The notes beneath the pieces were generated by a model. The model did not search any database, had not been told where the DNA came from, and was given only the letters and a program-made list of their open reading frames with translations. From Litorimonas sp046250185 (GTDB lineage Bacteria; Pseudomonadota; Alphaproteobacteria; Caulobacterales; Maricaulaceae), in the NCBI RefSeq assembly GCF_046250185.1, contig NZ_CP176469.1: a stretch of DNA of 64,000 bases. The stretch is one strand, 5' to 3'. Position numbers and translations under genes: made by a program. This document shows positions 35,548 through 44,741 of this stretch, in pieces. Position 1 is the first letter of the stretch. Every line of letters begins with the position of its first letter.

Positions 35548-36804
35548 ATGTGGCGCGGTGCAGTGTTAGCCATTGTGTGCGGCGTGCTAAGCGCGTGTGC
35601 GACAGTGCCGCTGCCAGAGGGCGAGGAAACAATAACGAACTATCCTGCACCTGATGTTGAAAACCCAGGTGTAATAGTCTTGGCGGAACCTATTGAGACC
35701 CCGCCGCCGCCGCCCATTATTCCTGCGCCGCCCCCACCCCCCAAAGACGCGCCGCCCGAACCGATTTACGAAACGCCCAATGAATTTGCACAACTCTCAG
35801 GCTGGGCAGGATCAGATCATCGCCCTGCGCTGCATGCCTTTGCCAAGGGGTGCGAAGCGTGGATGAAGGCCGACCCGTTGGCCTATCTCAATCCCAAGCA
35901 GCCTGAATATGGCCGCTACCAAGACTGGACCTCGGCCTGTCTAAAGGCGCAAGCGTTGGATGCAAATGGCGCTGGCGCTTGGGAGGTTCGGCAGTTCTTC
36001 GAAACCGAGTTTCTACCCGTCACGCTCTCTGTGCAAGACGGGAAACCGGGTTTGTTGACGGGTTATTACGAGCCTGAAATCGATGTGCGCGTGACGCCTG
36101 ACGCGATTTACTCCGAGCCGATCTTAGCTAAACCAGCCAGCAAGGCTGTGCAAAACTTGGCCCGCTCTAAACTATCAGCCAGATCATCCCGCGTCATAGC
36201 TTACGGCCGCCCGATCGATGTCTTTTTCATGCAAGTACAAGGATCAGGGCGCATTAAATTTGGCAATGGCCAGTCCGTGCGCGCGGCCTATGCAGGCCAT
36301 AATAGCAAGCGCTACAAATCCATCGGAAAGGTTTTAGTCCAGCGCGGTGAGATGACCCTTGAGCAAGCCTCAAAACAATCCATCGAAGACTGGATGGCAC
36401 GCAAAGGCCCGTCTGCTACGCGCGAATTAATGAACCAAAACCCCCGTTATATTTTCTTCACGGAACAAGCGATTTTGCCGGGCGAAGGTCCACGTGGTGC
36501 GATGCGTGTGCCGCTGACCACTATGGGTTCAATCGCTGTCGACAATCGCTATCACCCCTACGGTACGTTAGTCTGGCTAGAAACGACGTTGCCGCAATAT
36601 CCTGGCGATTATAAAGGCGAACCCGCCAGCCTTTTGGTGGCGGCACAAGACACGGGCAATGCCATTCGCGGCCCGCTGCGCGGGGATCTGTTCTTTGGCT
36701 CTGGCGCAGTTGCTGGTGATAAGGCGGGTGTGATGAAACATCCCGTGACATGGACGCTGCTGCTTCCCAAAGCGATTGCACCAAGACCTTTTGGGGTAAG
36801 TTAA
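35548..36804 (+). CDS. mltA: membrane-bound lytic murein transglycosylase A
   Basis: 418 residues. A lipoprotein signal (LSAC, Cys17) is followed by a proline-rich linker and the MltA domain: LTGYYEPEIDVR, VFFMQVQGSGRIKF, and the 3D domain with QDTGNAIRGPLRGDLFFGSG carrying the catalytic aspartate. It cleaves peptidoglycan to 1,6-anhydro products. It starts 2 bases after the Tim44-like gene and its TAA overlaps the smr ATG. Confidence 0.93.
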   Translation: MWRGAVLAIVCGVLSACATVPLPEGEETITNYPAPDVENPGVIVLAEPIETPPPPPIIPAPPPPPKDAPPEPIYETPNEFAQLSGWAGSDHRPALHAFAKGCEAWMKADPLAYLNPKQPEYGRYQDWTSACLKAQALDANGAGAWEVRQFFETEFLPVTLSVQDGKPGLLTGYYEPEIDVRVTPDAIYSEPILAKPASKAVQNLARSKLSARSSRVIAYGRPIDVFFMQVQGSGRIKFGNGQSVRAAYAGHNSKRYKSIGKVLVQRGEMTLEQASKQSIEDWMARKGPSATRELMNQNPRYIFFTEQAILPGEGPRGAMRVPLTTMGSIAVDNRYHPYGTLVWLETTLPQYPGDYKGEPASLLVAAQDTGNAIRGPLRGDLFFGSGAVAGDKAGVMKHPVTWTLLLPKAIAPRPFGVS

Positions 36805-37295
36805 TGGCGCGGCGGCTTGGCCCAGATGAAAAACAGGTTTGGCAAAAAGTCGCCAAAACGGTAGCCCCACGCCGCAAACCCCACGGGAAAGGCGCTGCGA
36901 AACCGCTGCCATCTCGTGAAGATTTCGCCAATATGCTTCGCCTTCCGCCCCCTGCCGCGCCCGCGCCTCGGACCCTGCCGCAAACGCTGGATGTTCAGCA
37001 GGATAAAAAGACCCGTCGTGGGCTCGTTCATATTGACCGTAAGATCGACCTCCACGATATGACGCAAGCGCAGGCAAAACCCGCCCTCCATAGCGCCATT
37101 ATTCGTGCCTCTAATCGGCAGCAAAGATGTGTCTTAGTGGTGACGGGAAAGGGGTTGCGCCTCAATGGTGTTCTGCGCCGCAACTTTATTGATTGGATAT
37201 CTGATCCTGACATTCGCCCCTTAATTGCCAGTTACGCGCAGGCACATATTCGCCATGGCGGCACGGGCGCGTGGTATGTGTTTTTGAAAAGCTAG
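36804..37295 (+). CDS. Smr/MutS2-family nuclease-domain protein
   Basis: 163 residues. The C-terminal Smr domain has IDLHDMTQAQAKPAL, LVVTGKGLRL and GGTGAWYVFL, the canonical LDLHG-like and TGxG motifs. A basic, proline-rich N-terminus precedes it. Smr domains cut RNA at stalled ribosomes or nick branched DNA; the substrate here is unknown. ATG 36804 shares one base with the mltA stop (TAATG), indicating coupling. Confidence 0.88.
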   Translation: MARRLGPDEKQVWQKVAKTVAPRRKPHGKGAAKPLPSREDFANMLRLPPPAAPAPRTLPQTLDVQQDKKTRRGLVHIDRKIDLHDMTQAQAKPALHSAIIRASNRQQRCVLVVTGKGLRLNGVLRRNFIDWISDPDIRPLIASYAQAHIRHGGTGAWYVFLKS

Positions 37296-37378
37296 CGCAA
37301 GACAGGCGGATAAAAAACCACTTGAACGCGAAAGAAAAAATTGCATATCTGGAAGCCTAAAAAATAAAGGGCGCACCT

Positions 37379-37861
37379 ATGAAATATGTTATTCACTCCA
37401 CACTGACGCTTGCAATGACAGCGGCGACCATCAGCCTTCCCATGACCGCATCTGCCAAGCCGTCTGTCAATGATATGTCGGGCTGTGTCGCGACGCTAGA
37501 TTATGTCACGGCGAAGCTACAATCTTTGCCAAAGTCCAAATATGACAAAGCCGACCGCGCGGCTTTACTGGACGCGCTAACGCAATACCGCGCTTTCATT
37601 CAAGACGAACACATTACGCCAGGTCTGCTGGAGTTTAATGGCGGCGACCAAGCCAAGGCAGATGCGATGCAGCAGCAAGTCACAGATTATCAAAATCAAG
37701 TCGTCGCGAGCCATGATGCCAAGTTTAAGGGCGAACGGCTTTATACAGATCACGCTGTGATGATTGATGGTTGCTACACCAAAGCACCTATGGCCGCTTC
37801 GCAAACTCCGATGATGAGCGCCGCTTTACAATCCATGGTAAAAATGGCGCAGCAGAAATAA
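37379..37861 (+). CDS. secreted hypothetical protein
   Basis: 160 residues. A Sec signal peptide ends near TASA|KPSV (residue about 27). The mature region is helical and glutamine-rich with two cysteines (SGCVATL, IDGCYTK) that could form one disulfide. I do not recognise the family. AAGGG lies 8 bases upstream. It converges with hslU. Confidence 0.72.
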   Translation: MKYVIHSTLTLAMTAATISLPMTASAKPSVNDMSGCVATLDYVTAKLQSLPKSKYDKADRAALLDALTQYRAFIQDEHITPGLLEFNGGDQAKADAMQQQVTDYQNQVVASHDAKFKGERLYTDHAVMIDGCYTKAPMAASQTPMMSAALQSMVKMAQQK

Positions 37862-37871
37862 GCCGTCTCAG

Positions 37872-39173
37872 CTAAAGAATAAACTTTGAGAGGTCTTGGT
37901 CGGCGGCCAGCTTGCCAACATGTTCCTGCACATAGGCGGCATCAACTGTTAGCGTATCGCCGCCTTTGTCGGTGGCCTTAAAACTAATATCATCCAGCAC
38001 ACGCTCCATGATTGTTTGGAGTCGGCGCGCGCCGATGTTCTCGACAGAGGCGTTCACTTGCGCCGCAACCCTCGCAATCTCTGCAATGCCGTCATCCGTG
38101 AAATCTAGCGTGACCTCTTCCGTCGCGAGTAACGCCGTATATTGACGGATCAGGCTGGCCTCTGGCTCTGTCAGGATGCGAACAAAATCGTCTTCCGTCA
38201 GAGCGCGTAATTCGACGCGGATTGGCAGTCGTCCTTGTAGTTCAGGCAAAAGGTCAGACGGTTTAGCCACATGAAATGCGCCGCTCGCAATGAACAAAAT
38301 ATGATCTGTTTTCACGGGCCCGTATTTCGTCGCAACGGTCGTGCCCTCAATCAACGGCAGGAGATCTCGCTGAACCCCTTCGCGGGACACATCGCCGCCG
38401 CGTGCATCAGACCGCGTTGTGATTTTATCAATTTCGTCTAAAAAGACGATACCGTCTTGCTCGGCCAAATGCACAGCTTCGCGTTTGATCGCATCATCGT
38501 CTAACAGCTTATCAGATTCTTCTGAGAGCAACGGCCCATGCGCATCACCGATTCGCAGCTTCACGGTCTTCGTGCGACCTGCTTTGCCAAACATCGCCGA
38601 CAGGTCGAGCATGCCCATGCCGCTACCTGGCTGGCCCGGGATTTCTACGCCTTGAAACGGCGATGTCGTGTCCGTCATTTGTAACTCGACTTCGGTATCA
38701 TCTAATTCGCCGCGGATAAGTTGCTGGCGAAACTTATCGCGCGTGGCGTCTCGGCCATTTTCACCGACGAGGGCGTCCAGAATACGTTTCTCTGCCGCTG
38801 CCTCCGCCTGCACTTTCACCAGCTCGCGTTTTTGGTCTCTCAACAGGGTGATGGCGGCCTCAATTAGATCACGAATAATTTGCTCTACGTCGCGGCCCAC
38901 ATAGCCGACCTCAGTGAATTTCGTGGCTTCGATTTTGATAAACGGAGCTTGGGCTAGCTTGGCAAGGCGGCGCGAAATTTCTGTTTTCCCAACGCCTGTA
39001 GGGCCGATCATGAGGATATTTTTCGGCGTAATTTCATCGCGTAAATCAACTGGCACACGCCGCCTCCGCCATCTATTGCGCAGCGCAATCGCCACAGCGC
39101 GCTTGGCATCATTTTGCGCCACGATGTGACGGTCAAGCTCGGAAACTATTTCGCGGGGAGAAAAATCTGTCAT
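37872..39173 (-). CDS. hslU: HslU ATPase subunit of the HslUV protease
   Basis: 433 residues. The Walker A motif is GPTGVGKTEISR, preceded by the FSPREIVSELDRHIVAQ start. The helical I-domain is in the middle, Walker B is FLDEIDKI, and the C-terminal tail (DQDLSKFIL) docks on HslV. It unfolds substrates for HslV. hslV lies 2.7 kb upstream on the same strand, with a membrane-protein gene and an opposing thiolase gene between. Confidence 0.95.
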   Translation of the reverse strand: MTDFSPREIVSELDRHIVAQNDAKRAVAIALRNRWRRRRVPVDLRDEITPKNILMIGPTGVGKTEISRRLAKLAQAPFIKIEATKFTEVGYVGRDVEQIIRDLIEAAITLLRDQKRELVKVQAEAAAEKRILDALVGENGRDATRDKFRQQLIRGELDDTEVELQMTDTTSPFQGVEIPGQPGSGMGMLDLSAMFGKAGRTKTVKLRIGDAHGPLLSEESDKLLDDDAIKREAVHLAEQDGIVFLDEIDKITTRSDARGGDVSREGVQRDLLPLIEGTTVATKYGPVKTDHILFIASGAFHVAKPSDLLPELQGRLPIRVELRALTEDDFVRILTEPEASLIRQYTALLATEEVTLDFTDDGIAEIARVAAQVNASVENIGARRLQTIMERVLDDISFKATDKGGDTLTVDAAYVQEHVGKLAADQDLSKFIL

Positions 39174-39216
39174 GGATTATAGGTGGGTCACTTAGCCGAT
39201 AAATCAAGAGCCGAAA

Positions 39217-40281
39217 TCACGATGGCGTTTGCTCTTCAAAAGGCGGAGGAAAAATGCGCCATTTCGGTAAGACTTTGATCAACAAATTCCGCGCCTCATG
39301 CCAGCCCACGCCCAGAAAGACGACGAGGGCGCCCAGAGCCAAAAGCGCTGACAAAGCGCTTGTCGCAAAATTCATGCCTACACCATCAAATAGATACGCC
39401 AATGCAAATCCCGCATACCCCAGCGAGCTAACAATCAAAGCGCGACGATTAATGGCGAGGCCAATAAGTGTTAGGATAAATATAATGACCAACATAAATC
39501 CTGCATCGGCGCGGCTCACACTGACCATTGGGATAAACCCAAATAGGACGTCAGATTTGGTTTTGATCGACATAATGACAAGGCCATGAATAAGTAATGG
39601 CGCAGCGATGAAGTGAAGCCAAAAAGCATTGTCCGCAAACCGTGTGCGTCGGTGTAGGTCTTGCATATCATAAATCAGGGCGACCCCGAACACGACTAAT
39701 CCCGATAGGAATAACACAACACCCAGGTTCCCGCGCGTCAGTTCGGGCATGGTTTCAGCAAGAATGGCGAACAATAAATAAAGCAGAGAGAGGGCGATCA
39801 ACGCCACACAAAACGGCAATCTGATGCGCCAGTAAAACAACCCCATAACGCCAGCTGTGACAAGGGCCGCCAACGTCCCGCTCCCGCCAAGCCAAGCGCC
39901 GAAACCGCGCTGCGCAAAAATCAAAAATGTGAGCGCTAGAATGAGTGTTGGAAAGTGCGCTCTCTTCTTGCGCCCAAAGAAATCAGCCAGAACCGCTACG
40001 CCCGCCGCAGCCGCAAGATAAAGTGTTCCGCCGCCTATCATGGCTGTCATTCCGGACAACCCCAACACCAACAAAATTAGGCCAATTCCGATAAACACGT
40101 CGGAGAAGCTGCGGAGGAAGCGCATATTGTCTTCTTGTCCGATCACGGCATCTGTCGGCTTGCTGGGGCGTGTGGGAGCGGGGTTTTGACCTAAATCGGC
40201 GCGCATGGCTTGGGCTTGATCGGGCGAGATAATCCCTGCATCTAGTGCGGCCGCGATTTGCGTCTCGGTCATTTTGGTCAT
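39217..40281 (-). CDS. DUF2157-like multi-pass membrane protein
   Basis: 354 residues. A soluble N-terminus (ETQIAAALDAGIISPDQAQAM) resembles the helical head of DUF2157-type proteins, and is followed by ten or more hydrophobic segments. ATG 40281 gives the family-like start; the frame is open to 40377, which would overlap the thiolase gene. It may be a transporter-like or sensory membrane protein; no function can be assigned. Confidence 0.7.
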   Translation of the reverse strand: MTKMTETQIAAALDAGIISPDQAQAMRADLGQNPAPTRPSKPTDAVIGQEDNMRFLRSFSDVFIGIGLILLVLGLSGMTAMIGGGTLYLAAAAGVAVLADFFGRKKRAHFPTLILALTFLIFAQRGFGAWLGGSGTLAALVTAGVMGLFYWRIRLPFCVALIALSLLYLLFAILAETMPELTRGNLGVVLFLSGLVVFGVALIYDMQDLHRRTRFADNAFWLHFIAAPLLIHGLVIMSIKTKSDVLFGFIPMVSVSRADAGFMLVIIFILTLIGLAINRRALIVSSLGYAGFALAYLFDGVGMNFATSALSALLALGALVVFLGVGWHEARNLLIKVLPKWRIFPPPFEEQTPS

Positions 40282-40333
40282 GCGTTCGCCTAATCGATTG
40301 AGCTTTTCTGACAAAAAGCTTACAGCATTTTCT

Positions 40334-41884
40334 ATGTCATCCAAAGCCCCATTACCTGCCAATACTCCCGTCATCATCGGTGTGGGACAATATCAAACTG
40401 ATGTAGCCGCTGATCTCTTGAATGCGCCCGGCCCCGTTAATATGGCGGCAGAGGCGGTTCGTGCGGCTGTGTCTGATACGGGCGTCAAAGGGGTGGACGC
40501 GGGTATTGATTGGGTGTTCGGAGTCCGATTATTTGGCGATAGCGGCCCTGTCTTCCCCTGTCCATTTGGCCGAGCAGAAAACTTTCCTGCGGCTGTCGCG
40601 ACGGCTTCGGGCATTGCTGCTCGGCACTACGCTTACGACATGATCGGCGGGCAAACACCACAGACATTGATTGCGGAAGCGGCAGAATTGCTCGAGGGCG
40701 GAGAGGCAAAAGCCGTCTTGATTTGCGGCGGCGAAGCTATCGCAAACATGAAAGCCGCCATGCGGGCTGGGGCAAAGCCTGATTGGTCAATGCCCGCGAC
40801 GGCTAAGCTGCAGGATCGGGGGCTGTTTGGGTTAGACCCGTCAAAGCCCCCACTTCTGGTTACGCCGCCCGCCATGAGCCACCAAGTGTTTCAACCGCTG
40901 CAATGCTACACATTGCTTGAAAACGCCCGACGCGCCCGCCTTGGTCTGTCGCGCCGTGATTACCTCTCAACTGTGGCAAGTTGGATGAGCGGCTTAGCCC
41001 AAACAGCACAGGCCAATCCTTTTGCGATGTTCAAAGATGTATTGCCCGAAGGGCTTGCTATTGCAGGGGATAACAACCCCTACCTCACCGATATTTACCC
41101 CAAAGACATTGGCCCCAAAGACAGCGTCAATCAGGGCGCAGCGGTCATCTTGACAACATATCAACAGGCACAAGCCTGGGGCGTTGACCCTGCAAAATTT
41201 ATCTATCTTCACGCACATGCAGACGGCACAGAGCTGCCGATATTGGAACGCCCGCACCTAGACCGTTCGCCCGTTCTGACCGCTTGTATCGAACAAGCGC
41301 TCGCCATTGCGGGTGTGCAAGCGAAAGACGTTGCGCGACACGACCTCTATAGCTGTTTTCCGATTGTGGTATATGAAAGCGCCAAAGCCTTTGGCCTTGA
41401 TATGACCCAAGACAACCTGACCCTGACAGGGGGACTCGCCTTTTTCGGCGGGCCGGGAAATAATTACTCGCTTCATGCTATTGCAGACATGGTCACGCAG
41501 CTTCGTGTATCGCCACAAAGTTACGGTGCGGTCTATGCCAATGGTGGATTTATGAGCAAGCACGCGGTTGGGATTTATTCTGCCCTGCCGCCCAAAACAC
41601 CCACGCCAATTTTGCGCCACTTGGCAGAAGATGGCCCAAAGGCCCAAATATTGGGGAGTTTTTCAGGGACGGCGACGATAGAGAGCTATTGTGTGACCTA
41701 TAAAAGAGGGGAGCCACACAGTGCTGTCATTATTGGTCAAGATATTGACAGTGGCGCGCGCCTCTATGCCCATCCGAGCCGGGAGGGGCAGGCAGATTTA
41801 TTGACCTGGTTGGTCGACGCTGACCCAATAGGGCAGACCGTCACTGTGACAGCGGATAAATTAATTAATTACTTTACTCACTAA
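40334..41884 (+). CDS. thiolase-superfamily protein (acetyl-CoA acetyltransferase-like)
   Basis: 516 residues. It starts PANTPVIIGVGQYQ, typical of SCP-x/acetyl-CoA acetyltransferase-like thiolases. LTGGLAFFGGPGNNYSLHA is the conserved substrate loop with GGP, and the histidine of the C-terminal active site is in this region. The usual nucleophilic cysteine loop is less clear. Such proteins cleave or form beta-ketoacyl-CoA; the substrate is unknown. The gene is opposite to its neighbours and separates hslV from hslU. Its stop overlaps hslV by four bases. Confidence 0.78.
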   Translation: MSSKAPLPANTPVIIGVGQYQTDVAADLLNAPGPVNMAAEAVRAAVSDTGVKGVDAGIDWVFGVRLFGDSGPVFPCPFGRAENFPAAVATASGIAARHYAYDMIGGQTPQTLIAEAAELLEGGEAKAVLICGGEAIANMKAAMRAGAKPDWSMPATAKLQDRGLFGLDPSKPPLLVTPPAMSHQVFQPLQCYTLLENARRARLGLSRRDYLSTVASWMSGLAQTAQANPFAMFKDVLPEGLAIAGDNNPYLTDIYPKDIGPKDSVNQGAAVILTTYQQAQAWGVDPAKFIYLHAHADGTELPILERPHLDRSPVLTACIEQALAIAGVQAKDVARHDLYSCFPIVVYESAKAFGLDMTQDNLTLTGGLAFFGGPGNNYSLHAIADMVTQLRVSPQSYGAVYANGGFMSKHAVGIYSALPPKTPTPILRHLAEDGPKAQILGSFSGTATIESYCVTYKRGEPHSAVIIGQDIDSGARLYAHPSREGQADLLTWLVDADPIGQTVTVTADKLINYFTH

Positions 41885-42456
41885 GTCGTCTTGAGGGATT
41901 CGAGCGTCAAGTTGCCATTGGTAAAGACACATATTCTATCCGCGATCGCCATCGCTTTACGGGCTAAGGCTTCCGCGTCTGGTTCGTATTCATCCATGGC
42001 CAGAGCGGCGGAGAGGGCGAAGTTTCCGCCAGAGCCAATCGCTGTGATCCCGCTACCGGTCTCTTGCTCATCGGGCTGCACGACATCGCCATTGCCTGTG
42101 AGGACGAATGTCTCTTTGGCATCGGCGACGATCATCATGGCTTGCAGTTGACGCAGATATTTATCTGTTCGCCAGTCTTTGGCGAGTTCAACACAGGCGC
42201 GCGCGAGTTGCGTGGGGTGCTGTTCTAATTTTGCCTCTAATCGCTCCAACAACGCAAAGGCGTCAGCTGTCGCGCCCGCGAAACCGGTCAAGACCTTACC
42301 GCCCGCCAAGGTGCGGACTTTCCGCGCACCTGACTTCATCACTGTATTGCCTGCGCTGACCTGTCCGTCGCCCACGACGATGACCTTACCGTTCTTGCGC
42401 ACGGACAAAATAGTTGTACCGCGCCATTGCGACGCGTCGGCATAATCGTGATTCAT
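41881..42456 (-). CDS. hslV: HslV peptidase subunit of the HslUV protease
   Basis: 191 residues. The catalytic N-terminal threonine lies in WRGTTILSVRK, with GDGQVSAGNTVMK and GSGGNFALSAA following. ATG 42456 is preceded by GGAG 7 bases upstream; an ATG 12 bases further upstream is in frame. It is the proteasome-like peptidase chamber of HslUV, working with hslU further downstream. Confidence 0.94.
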   Translation of the reverse strand: MNHDYADASQWRGTTILSVRKNGKVIVVGDGQVSAGNTVMKSGARKVRTLAGGKVLTGFAGATADAFALLERLEAKLEQHPTQLARACVELAKDWRTDKYLRQLQAMMIVADAKETFVLTGNGDVVQPDEQETGSGITAIGSGGNFALSAALAMDEYEPDAEALARKAMAIADRICVFTNGNLTLESLKTT

Positions 42457-42513
42457 AGCGGTCTCCATCTTATGAAATAGATGGGGGCGCGCGGCGTGGG
42501 GGTCAAGTGCGGG

Positions 42514-42813
42514 TTATTTTCCGCGCGCTTCAAAAGCGGCGAGTTGATCTGCTGTCGCTTTGGGTTGGTACTTGTCCTTCCACTCGGCGTATGACATGCC
42601 GTAAATACGTTCCCGCGCGGCGTCCATATCCATGGTAACGCCTTGATATTCCGCTGCCGCAAGGTACCATTTAGATAGGCAGTTGCGGCAAAACCCAGCC
42701 AAGATCATCAGGTCAATATTCTGAACATCTTTATTATCGTCCAGATGTGCGAGTAGCCGCCGAAAGGCGGCTGCATCAAGGGCGTCTTGTTGGGCTTGGG
42801 TCAATTCGGTCAT
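42514..42813 (-). CDS. DUF1244 protein
   Basis: 99 residues. The core GFCRNCLSKWYLAAA with its paired cysteines and the GMSYAEWKDKYQ segment are the DUF1244 hallmarks, common in alpha- and gammaproteobacteria. Function is unknown. It begins within the last codon of the Trm112-like gene upstream, so they are probably co-translated. Confidence 0.88.
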   Translation of the reverse strand: MTELTQAQQDALDAAAFRRLLAHLDDNKDVQNIDLMILAGFCRNCLSKWYLAAAEYQGVTMDMDAARERIYGMSYAEWKDKYQPKATADQLAAFEARGK

Positions 42814-43082
42814 GTATCCTCATCCAGTTTTCGCGCAGATTCAACGAGCAGGATGGGCACACCATCGCGGATCGGATAGGCGAGCTTGGCCTTCTTGCTA
42901 ATCAACTCATTCGTCGCAGAATCGTATGTTAGCGGCCCTTTTGTCTTGGGACAAACGAGAACACCTAGCATTTTGGGATCAATAACAGTGCGCGGCTGCG
43001 CGGCTTGCGCTTTTGATTTCGCTTTAGCTTTGGGCGCGGGCTTTTTCGCTTTCGAGGCAGGTTTTTTGGGTGGCTTGGCCAT
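42810..43082 (-). CDS. Trm112-family protein with basic N-terminal extension
   Basis: 90 residues. The C-terminal 55 residues form the Trm112/YcaR domain (MLGVLVCPKTKGPLTYDS, AYPIRDGVPILL). The first cysteine pair of the zinc site is reduced to one cysteine, as in many bacterial YcaR proteins. The N-terminal 34 residues are a Lys/Ala/Pro repeat resembling histone H1 tails. Eukaryotic Trm112 activates methyltransferases; the bacterial partner is unknown. Confidence 0.85.
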   Translation of the reverse strand: MAKPPKKPASKAKKPAPKAKAKSKAQAAQPRTVIDPKMLGVLVCPKTKGPLTYDSATNELISKKAKLAYPIRDGVPILLVESARKLDEDT

Positions 43083-43120
43083 GTGTCTATGCTCTGATCA
43101 AGGATTGCCTAAAATGACAA

Positions 43121-43801
43121 CTATTGTCTTTGTTGGTCACCCTTTTGCCCCAAATCTTGGCTAGCGTAAAGATGCAATAACCCAATCAAGAGCCGACGGC
43201 GGTCATCAGAACTGATCGCCTCTAGCAGAGATTGCTTGTCCTCGGGTGCAAAGGGAGAGATCATCGCGGCTTGGTTGATCAAAATGGGCAACGGGATTTC
43301 TTGCAAACTATCCCAGTCAATTTTTACATTCATAGCTTTTGCCAAGGCTTTCATGGCAACTGTCAGTGCCGCGCGATCAGCGCGCCCAGTCTCTGATAAG
43401 GCTTCGTTGGTCTGCTTTGCATGGTGAATATTAGCGTCTTCGTGAAAGCGGGAGAAATCGACCTTAGCTTGGCGATAGGGCGTGGTGACATCAATTTCCT
43501 CTACGATGTCAAAGCGCTTCAAGCCTTTTAGTACGATAATATATCGCCCATCTTCCGACTCCGAAAATTGCGAAATACGGCCCAAGGCTCCGACTTTCGC
43601 AATACTGCCATCATCACGACTTTGCACCATACCAATCAAGCGCTCACCCTTTAGAGCGTCGTCGATCATGTTGAGATAGCGCGGCTCAAAAATATTCAGC
43701 GGCATATCGCAAGCGGGCAGCAAGAGCGCGCCCGATAGCGGAAACAAGGCCACTGTTTCGGGATTGGTCCGACGGGTCAGAGATTTGTAATGTGCGCTCA
43801 T
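43121..43801 (-). CDS. Lon-protease substrate-binding-domain protein
   Basis: 226 residues comprising only the Lon N-terminal (LAN/PUA-like) domain: VALFPLSGALLLPACDMPLNIFEPRY split around the first strands, GMVQSRDDG, and YIIVLKGLKRFDI. No ATPase or protease part follows. Function is unknown; such proteins lie near the CnoX-like gene in many alphaproteobacteria, as here. Confidence 0.88.
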   Translation of the reverse strand: MSAHYKSLTRRTNPETVALFPLSGALLLPACDMPLNIFEPRYLNMIDDALKGERLIGMVQSRDDGSIAKVGALGRISQFSESEDGRYIIVLKGLKRFDIVEEIDVTTPYRQAKVDFSRFHEDANIHHAKQTNEALSETGRADRAALTVAMKALAKAMNVKIDWDSLQEIPLPILINQAAMISPFAPEDKQSLLEAISSDDRRRLLIGLLHLYASQDLGQKGDQQRQ

Positions 43802-43849
43802 ATATTAGTTACGGCTCGCTTTCAGTTCTGGCTTCACGGAACGCGACTC

Positions 43850-44740
43850 CTAAGCAAATAGGATGGAAGACAATGCGCGACGCCCCTCGATTGAAATAGG
43901 CGACTGATTGCCTTCAGCCTCAAAAATTGTCAGCAGAAAGAGCCGCGCAGCCTCGTTTTTATAGGCGCGATTTTTCCCGATAGAATAGAGTAAATGCTCC
44001 ACAGCTTCTGCGTTCTGATTGCTCGCGGCTAGCGCTTTGGCCAAATTTAGGCGGGCGTCCAGATCGTCAGGATTGGCCTCCACGGCTGCGCGCAATTCAG
44101 TTGTTGCGTCATCCGCGACAGGCTCGGCCGTCAGCGTTAGGCGAGAGCGCACTGCGTTGATTTCAGGATGGTCAGTAATCGCATCAGGTGCCGCCGCGAT
44201 CAATTCGGCCGCTTGTGCTTCGTTCCCACTATCGAGATATAGACGCGCGAGGCCCGCCAAGGCTGGCGCACATTCGGGATCAAGCTTTAGGGCGTGTGCG
44301 TAATCTTGGGCAGCGCCGCCAGGGTCACCTGCCGCTAAGCTGTCCTTGGCTCGTACGGCTAATTCTTCGGCTTCAGCTTTGGGGTCTGACGCCCCCGATA
44401 GACGCCCGACAAATTTCGCCAATTCGCTCTCTGGCTGCCCACCCATAAAGCCGTCGACAGGCTTTCCATCTTTGAATGCAAACACAGCTGGAATAGAGCG
44501 CACGCCCAGTTGCCCTGCGACACCGGGGTTTTCGTCAATGTTGATCTTGACCATTTTCACGGCCCCGCCAGCCCCTTTCACAGCGCGTTCTAGCGCGGGC
44601 ATAAGCTGCTTACAGGGACCGCACCACGGAGCCCAGAAGTCGACGACAACGGGCGTGGTTTGGCTCATCTCGACCACGTCAGCCATAAAGTCTTGATCAG
44701 AACTGTCCTTGATCATCGGTGTCACATTTATCTCGGTCAT
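43850..44740 (-). CDS. thioredoxin-TPR protein (CnoX/YbbN-like)
   Basis: 296 residues. An N-terminal thioredoxin fold with an intact CGPC motif (FWAPWCGPCKQLMPAL) is followed by TPR-like helices (about residues 125-290). This is the CnoX/YbbN layout of a chaperone-redox protein that guards GroEL or DnaK substrates from overoxidation. Alphaproteobacterial members usually keep the CXXC, as I recall. AGAGGA lies 6 bases before the ATG. It follows the YbaK-like gene by one base. Confidence 0.9.
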   Translation of the reverse strand: MTEINVTPMIKDSSDQDFMADVVEMSQTTPVVVDFWAPWCGPCKQLMPALERAVKGAGGAVKMVKINIDENPGVAGQLGVRSIPAVFAFKDGKPVDGFMGGQPESELAKFVGRLSGASDPKAEAEELAVRAKDSLAAGDPGGAAQDYAHALKLDPECAPALAGLARLYLDSGNEAQAAELIAAAPDAITDHPEINAVRSRLTLTAEPVADDATTELRAAVEANPDDLDARLNLAKALAASNQNAEAVEHLLYSIGKNRAYKNEAARLFLLTIFEAEGNQSPISIEGRRALSSILFA

Positions 44741-44741
44741 A

